In this document: piece after piece, positions 60,819 through 64,000 of the stretch
Numbering within the stretch: position 1 is the first letter of the stretch
Layout: each line of letters opens with the position of its first letter
Assembly: GCF_018332655.1 (NCBI RefSeq)
Contig: NZ_BOQL01000026.1
Location: forward strand, 355,684-419,683
Origin: Actinoplanes auranticolor
GTDB lineage: Bacteria; Actinomycetota; Actinomycetes; Mycobacteriales; Micromonosporaceae
Direction: 5' to 3'
DNA: 64,000 bases
Position numbers and translations under genes: made by a program
Notes under the pieces: model-generated
The model's database searches: none
The model's input: only the letters and a program-made list of their open reading frames with translations
Told to the model about the DNA's origin: nothing

Positions 60819-60866
60819 GGTTTCCTCCGAGCGGGTCACGGGCACGACCCCCACGCTACGCCGGGA

Positions 60867-61553
60867 TCACGCACTCCACGCGGCGTCGGTGCCGAACAGC
60901 TCGGTGAGTGCGGGCCCGCCGGCCGGAGTGACCCGTACGGCGCGCCCGGTGCCGACCCTCGCCACCCAGCCCTGGCCGATCAGATACGCACACACCGACG
61001 CCCCGGCGGCCCCGGCGAGGTGCTCGCGCCGCTCGGTCCAGTCCAGGCAGCTCCGGACCAGCGGGCGCCGGGAGGCCCGGACCGGCGCCAGCCCGTCCAG
61101 CCACCGCACCCCGGCGGGGGTGAGGGCGAAGCCGGCGTCGCGCGAGAGCCGGCCGGTGCGTTCCAGGGCGTCGGTGACCGCGACACCGAGGCTCCCCGCG
61201 AGGTGGTCGTAGCAGGTGCGGCCGCGGGCGAGGGCGGCCGAGGCGGTGGCGGCGCGCAGGGTCCGGGCCGGGGCGGGTGCCGGGGGCAGGTGGGCGGCGA
61301 GGTCCTCGATGAGGTGGGCCACCTGCGGGCCGGCCAGACGCACGTACCGGTGGCGGCCCTGCCGCTGCTCGCTGAGCAGGCCCGCCGCGACCAGCTTGTG
61401 CAGATGCCCGGTCGCGGTCGCCGGGGCCACCCCGGCCCGCGCGGCGAGCTCGCCGGCGGTCCACGCGCGGCCGTCCAGCAGGGCCAGGCAGAACGCGGCG
61501 CGGGTGTCGTCGGCCAGCAGGGCGGCCAAGCGGGCCAGCGCGGGAGCCGTCAT
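60867..61553 (-). CDS. ArsR-type HTH regulator
   Basis: This 228-residue protein has an ArsR winged HTH at residues 1-75 (ALARLAALLADDTRAAFCLA, GVAPATATGHLHKLVAAGLL, GRHRYVRLAG wing), then a C-terminal domain of about 130 residues (FALTPAGVRWLDGL, PLVRSCLDWTERREHLAGAA) found in a large group of actinomycete ArsR proteins. No metal site of Cys pairs is seen. ATG 61553. It may also act on the SDR gene downstream, same strand, 48 bases away. Confidence 0.9.
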   Translation of the reverse strand: MTAPALARLAALLADDTRAAFCLALLDGRAWTAGELAARAGVAPATATGHLHKLVAAGLLSEQRQGRHRYVRLAGPQVAHLIEDLAAHLPPAPAPARTLRAATASAALARGRTCYDHLAGSLGVAVTDALERTGRLSRDAGFALTPAGVRWLDGLAPVRASRRPLVRSCLDWTERREHLAGAAGASVCAYLIGQGWVARVGTGRAVRVTPAGGPALTELFGTDAAWSA

Positions 61554-61759
61554 GCCGCCATTGTCCGGCGCGCACGATTCGGCGCGTACCGAAGTGTCAC
61601 GCCCAGCGCCGCCACCCACAGTCCCCAGCCCGTGCTGCCGACGAGGCCGGCGCATCCCGCACCGGGAGCCGGGCACCGCGGCGAAGCAGGCCGCGCACGC
61701 GGCGACGATCCACGAGAAACCATCCTTGTACGGTGCAGAGACAAAGTCGGGGAGTTGTG

Positions 61760-62446
61760 GTGACCGATACCGGCGGACGCAGACCAGGCCCGCGACGGGC
61801 GCTCACCGAGGACACGATCCTCGAGGCCGCCCTGGCCCTGCTCGACATCGGTGGCACCGACGCGGCGTCGATCCGCCGCATCGCCGCAGCCGTCGGCGTG
61901 GCTCCCAACGCGGTGTACACCTACTTCCCGGACAAGAGCGCGGTCGTCGCCGCCCTCGTGGAACGACTGCTCGGGGAGGTCGACCACGGTGTGCTCACCG
62001 ACCGGCGGCGGCCCTGGCCCCGCCGCATCGAGGCCCTCGCCCTCGATCTGCGGTCCCGGCTGCTCGCCCACCCCGGCGCCGTGCCGTTGCTGCTCAGCGG
62101 TCCGATGGACGGGCCGCACGCCCTCACCCTGGGCGAGCGGTTGCTCGACGCGCTCGCCGACGGGGGCCTCGATCAGGCGGCCGCCGCCCGCGGCTCGTAC
62201 GCGATCACGACCTACGTCCTCGGCGCGATCGCCCTGGAGGTGGCCGACGTGCCCCGGCCCGGCCCGCTGGCCCCGGAGCAGGAGCGGATCGCGGGCCGCC
62301 GGGCCGCCCTCGCGGCGATCCCCGCCGAGGCGTTCCCCCGCACCGCCGCAGCCGCCGACGTCAGGGCCGCCTCCGTCGGCACCGGTCAGTACGTGTGGGG
62401 CCTGCGCCGCCTGCTCGCCGGTCTCACCGCCGCCGACCTAGACTGA
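61760..62446 (+). CDS. TetR/AcrR family regulator
   Basis: This 228-residue protein (from GTG 61760, after GGGGAG) has a TetR HTH: RALTEDTILEAALALLDIGG, IRRIAAAVGVAPNAVYTYFP and DKSAVVAALVERLLGEVD. The ligand domain is otherwise typical. TTGT and ACAA arms flank its leader (61726-61744). No exporter neighbours it; the DUF1992 gene follows after 5 bases. Confidence 0.88.
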   Translation: MTDTGGRRPGPRRALTEDTILEAALALLDIGGTDAASIRRIAAAVGVAPNAVYTYFPDKSAVVAALVERLLGEVDHGVLTDRRRPWPRRIEALALDLRSRLLAHPGAVPLLLSGPMDGPHALTLGERLLDALADGGLDQAAAARGSYAITTYVLGAIALEVADVPRPGPLAPEQERIAGRRAALAAIPAEAFPRTAAAADVRAASVGTGQYVWGLRRLLAGLTAADLD

Positions 62447-62451
62447 GGATC

Positions 62452-62850
62452 ATGGCGAGCTGGTACGAGTCGCATATCGACCGCAAGATCCGTGAGGCCC
62501 AGGAGCAGGGCCAGTTCGACAACCTCCCGGGCGCGGGCAAGCCGCTCAGCGACCACGGCCGGGAGTACGACGAGGACTGGTGGGTCAAGGACTGGCTGCG
62601 CCGCGAGGGCGCGACGGCCGGTGCGCTGCCGCCCACGCTGGCGCTGCGCCGCGAGGCTCAGGACCTGCGCGACAGCATCGACCGGCGCACCTCGGAGGCC
62701 GACGTGCGGGCCTACGTCGCCGGGCTCAACGAGCAGCTGCGCAAGGCCCGCGCCGGCCTGCTGGACGGTCCGCCGGTGCTGCTGCCGCCGATCGACGCCG
62801 ACAAAGCCGTCCAGGGCTGGCGCGAACGCCGCACCCGCAAGGCCTCCTGA
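62452..62850 (+). CDS. DUF1992 (DnaJ-C28-like) family protein
   Basis: The 132-residue protein starts SWYESHIDRKIREAQEQGQF and has DNLPGAGKPLSDH, the DUF1992 signature (also called DnaJ homologue subfamily C member 28 conserved domain), then DEDWWVKDWLRREGATAGAL and SEADVRAYVAGLNEQLRKAR. The function is unknown; relatives may assist membrane traffic. ATG 62452. It lies 5 bases after the TetR gene and could be cotranscribed. Confidence 0.9.
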   Translation: MASWYESHIDRKIREAQEQGQFDNLPGAGKPLSDHGREYDEDWWVKDWLRREGATAGALPPTLALRREAQDLRDSIDRRTSEADVRAYVAGLNEQLRKARAGLLDGPPVLLPPIDADKAVQGWRERRTRKAS

Positions 62851-62869
62851 GCCGGCGCCGTCCGGCCGG

Positions 62870-64000
62870 TCACACCTTCTCGCTCACCTTGAGGGGCCGG
62901 CCGGTCAGGGTGTCGCACCGGACGAAGGCCAGGTTGATCTGCACGTCGGTGAACCAGAGGACCGGCAGGGTCAGCGGCGGTGGCGACTCAGGGGTGAAGG
63001 TCACCGGGATGACGCCGAAGAGCTTGCCCTTGAACTCGGGGGTGTAGAAGCGCACGTTGCCGTCGGTGGTGAGCTTGTTGCTCTCGATCAGCGTGGTGTG
63101 GCCACCGGCCTCCGGGATGGTCAGCTTGAACGGCTCGTTCACCGCCTTGGTCATGCTGAACTTCAGCGCGGTCAGCTTGCCCTTGGCGGTGTCCAGCTGC
63201 ACGACGCCGTCGTAGGTGGAGTTGTACATCGTCAGCGAGGCGGTCTGCAGGGTGCTGCCCTTGGTGGACACGAGCGGGACGTCGTCCGGGCCGGCCACCT
63301 TGAACACGCGCGGCCCCAGGCACGGGATGTCGCTCGAGCTCGGCGTCGGGGACGCCGAGGCCGACGCCGACGCACTCGGGCCGGGGCTGCTTCCGCCGGA
63401 GGGGCCGGGCCCCGGGGAGGACGCCTCGCCCGACGGGGTGGCCGAGCCGGTCGGCCCGGGAAACGCGGGGGCCTCGGTGGTCGTGCTCGGCTCCACGGTG
63501 GGCTCGGCCTCCGGGACCTGCTCCTCGCCGATGCCGAGCAGATCGCCGACGCCGTCCACGAGCCCGTTCCAGCCGTCCACGATCGGGTTGCCGGTGCCGT
63601 CGCTGCCGGCCTCATTGCCGGCCTCGCTGCCGGTCTCGTCGCCGGCCTCGGCGTCGCCGGCGGCCGACGGGCCGGCCGAGGCGGACGGCTCGGCGGTCGG
63701 CTTCTGCTTCGCGGCGGCGGTGCGGCTCGCTGAGGGCTTGGCCGACGACTGCCGGGCCGCCTCCTTCTTCGCGGCGGCGGCCGGGCGGGACGGCAGGCCC
63801 TCGGGGCACTCGGGCTCGGCGCGGGCCGGGGTGTTGCTGCCGGCGATCAGCAGGGCGGCGGTCATCGCGAGCGGGACGAGCGTGATGACGAAGGTCTTGC
63901 GGCGCACGCCGTTGGACGGCCGGGACGGCTCGCCGGGCGCGGGCTGCTCGTCACCCGGGTAGGCCGGCTCGCCGGGGAACTGCTGGGCCGGACCGCTCTG
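62870..64000 (-). CDS. Anchored or secreted protein with a Ser/Pro/Glu-rich linker; 5' end beyond the window
   Basis: The frame has no stop up to the window edge. A Pro/Glu-rich cytoplasmic leader (QFPGEPAYPGDEQPAPGE) precedes a TM or signal segment, RRKTFVITLVPLAMTAALLI, then a long disordered linker (PSASAGPSAAG, SPGPSASASASASPTPSSS) and a C-terminal domain of about 150 residues with CLGPRVFKVAGPDDVPLV, FYTPEFKGKLFGVIPVTFTP and WFTDVQINLAFVRCDTLTG. That domain is common in actinomycete proteins next to DUF6230/DUF6114 genes; its function is unknown. GTG 63907 is an alternative start. Confidence 0.7.
   Translation of the reverse strand, partial: QSGPAQQFPGEPAYPGDEQPAPGEPSRPSNGVRRKTFVITLVPLAMTAALLIAGSNTPARAEPECPEGLPSRPAAAAKKEAARQSSAKPSASRTAAAKQKPTAEPSASAGPSAAGDAEAGDETGSEAGNEAGSDGTGNPIVDGWNGLVDGVGDLLGIGEEQVPEAEPTVEPSTTTEAPAFPGPTGSATPSGEASSPGPGPSGGSSPGPSASASASASPTPSSSDIPCLGPRVFKVAGPDDVPLVSTKGSTLQTASLTMYNSTYDGVVQLDTAKGKLTALKFSMTKAVNEPFKLTIPEAGGHTTLIESNKLTTDGNVRFYTPEFKGKLFGVIPVTFTPESPPPLTLPVLWFTDVQINLAFVRCDTLTGRPLKVSEKV

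Noticed and set aside
61554..61759. Possible small membrane protein upstream of the ArsR gene (minus strand, VGSTGWGLWVAALG)
   Set aside because: Frame of about 56 residues ends in an ATGA overlap with ArsR, but most of it is Arg/Pro-rich and no start or family is convincing.
1..64000. tRNA, rRNA, CRISPR array, insertion sequence, attachment site or known riboswitch
   Set aside because: None was recognised by eye: no cloverleaf with CCA-type acceptor, no regularly spaced repeats, no transposase or integrase domain. A covariance search could still find a small RNA.

Overview
The window is very GC-rich (about 70% or more by eye), uses GTG starts freely, packs genes into translationally coupled runs (ATGA, GTGA and TGATG overlaps) and carries families typical of filamentous actinomycetes: DUF397 with XRE-DUF5753, DUF574 methyltransferases, HxlR regulators, GPP34, TIGR03089 and a cellulase under a CebR-type box. 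I infer an actinobacterium, most likely Micromonosporaceae (Actinoplanes-like). No rRNA, tRNA, CRISPR, insertion sequence or phage gene was seen. The mix of regulators, exporters, secreted enzymes and decayed genes looks like an accessory chromosomal region.

Layout. 0-3.7 kb: tail of an EamA transporter, a GNAT, an HxlR regulator divergent from a frameshifted quinone oxidoreductase, a peroxiredoxin-like protein and a DUF998 membrane protein. 3.7-8.4 kb (minus): two DUF4241-type proteins, an APH-fold kinase and a YwqG-like protein behind a secreted subtilisin. 8.5-14.8 kb: an MBL hydrolase, a small membrane protein, then an ABC transporter/histidine kinase/LuxR-type regulator operon preceded by three stacked inverted repeats. 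14.9-17.2 kb: a secreted CocE-like hydrolase and an MFS remnant. 17.3-20.9 kb: a sulfonate/taurine uptake operon (permease, lipoprotein, ATPase, TauD dioxygenase). 20.9-24.9 kb: VOC protein, LysR with EamA, MarR with MFS. 24.9-29.1 kb (minus): ECF sigma factor, zinc-finger membrane protein and ABC exporter. 29.1-39.5 kb: a Tritrichomonas-type IMP dehydrogenase, an EgtA-like protein with altered active-site motifs, a Tat-exported polysaccharide deacetylase, a cNMP-binding/thioredoxin-reductase fusion, a PAS hybrid kinase, a DUF574 methyltransferase and an ornithine-decarboxylase-like enzyme.

39.6-52.7 kb holds two XRE-DUF5753 modules (one with DUF397, one with DUF574), GPP34, an APC permease, a GNAT, a lactate-permease remnant, HAD and MFS genes, a CHASE histidine kinase, an amber-interrupted ybaK, and a nucleoside-deoxyribosyltransferase-like gene divergent from a DeoR regulator. 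52.7-58.3 kb: a lipoprotein, a fused epoxide-hydrolase remnant and two secreted glycosidases (GH5-CBM2 with a CebR-type box; GH30 with Ig-like and CBM6-like domains). 58.3-64 kb: a TetR regulator with twin perfect operators divergent from a quinone oxidoreductase, an SDR, ArsR and TetR regulators, DUF1992 and a secreted or anchored protein that runs off the window.

Main themes: regulator/exporter pairs that probably answer toxic compounds, secreted polymer-degrading enzymes, and unusually dense gene decay (five clear pseudogenes plus several truncated or degenerate genes). The most checkable signals are the twin TetR operators, the stacked dyads ahead of the ABC/two-component operon, the CebR-type box, the hairpin inside the DUF397 gene, and the pseudogenes caught at different stages of decay.
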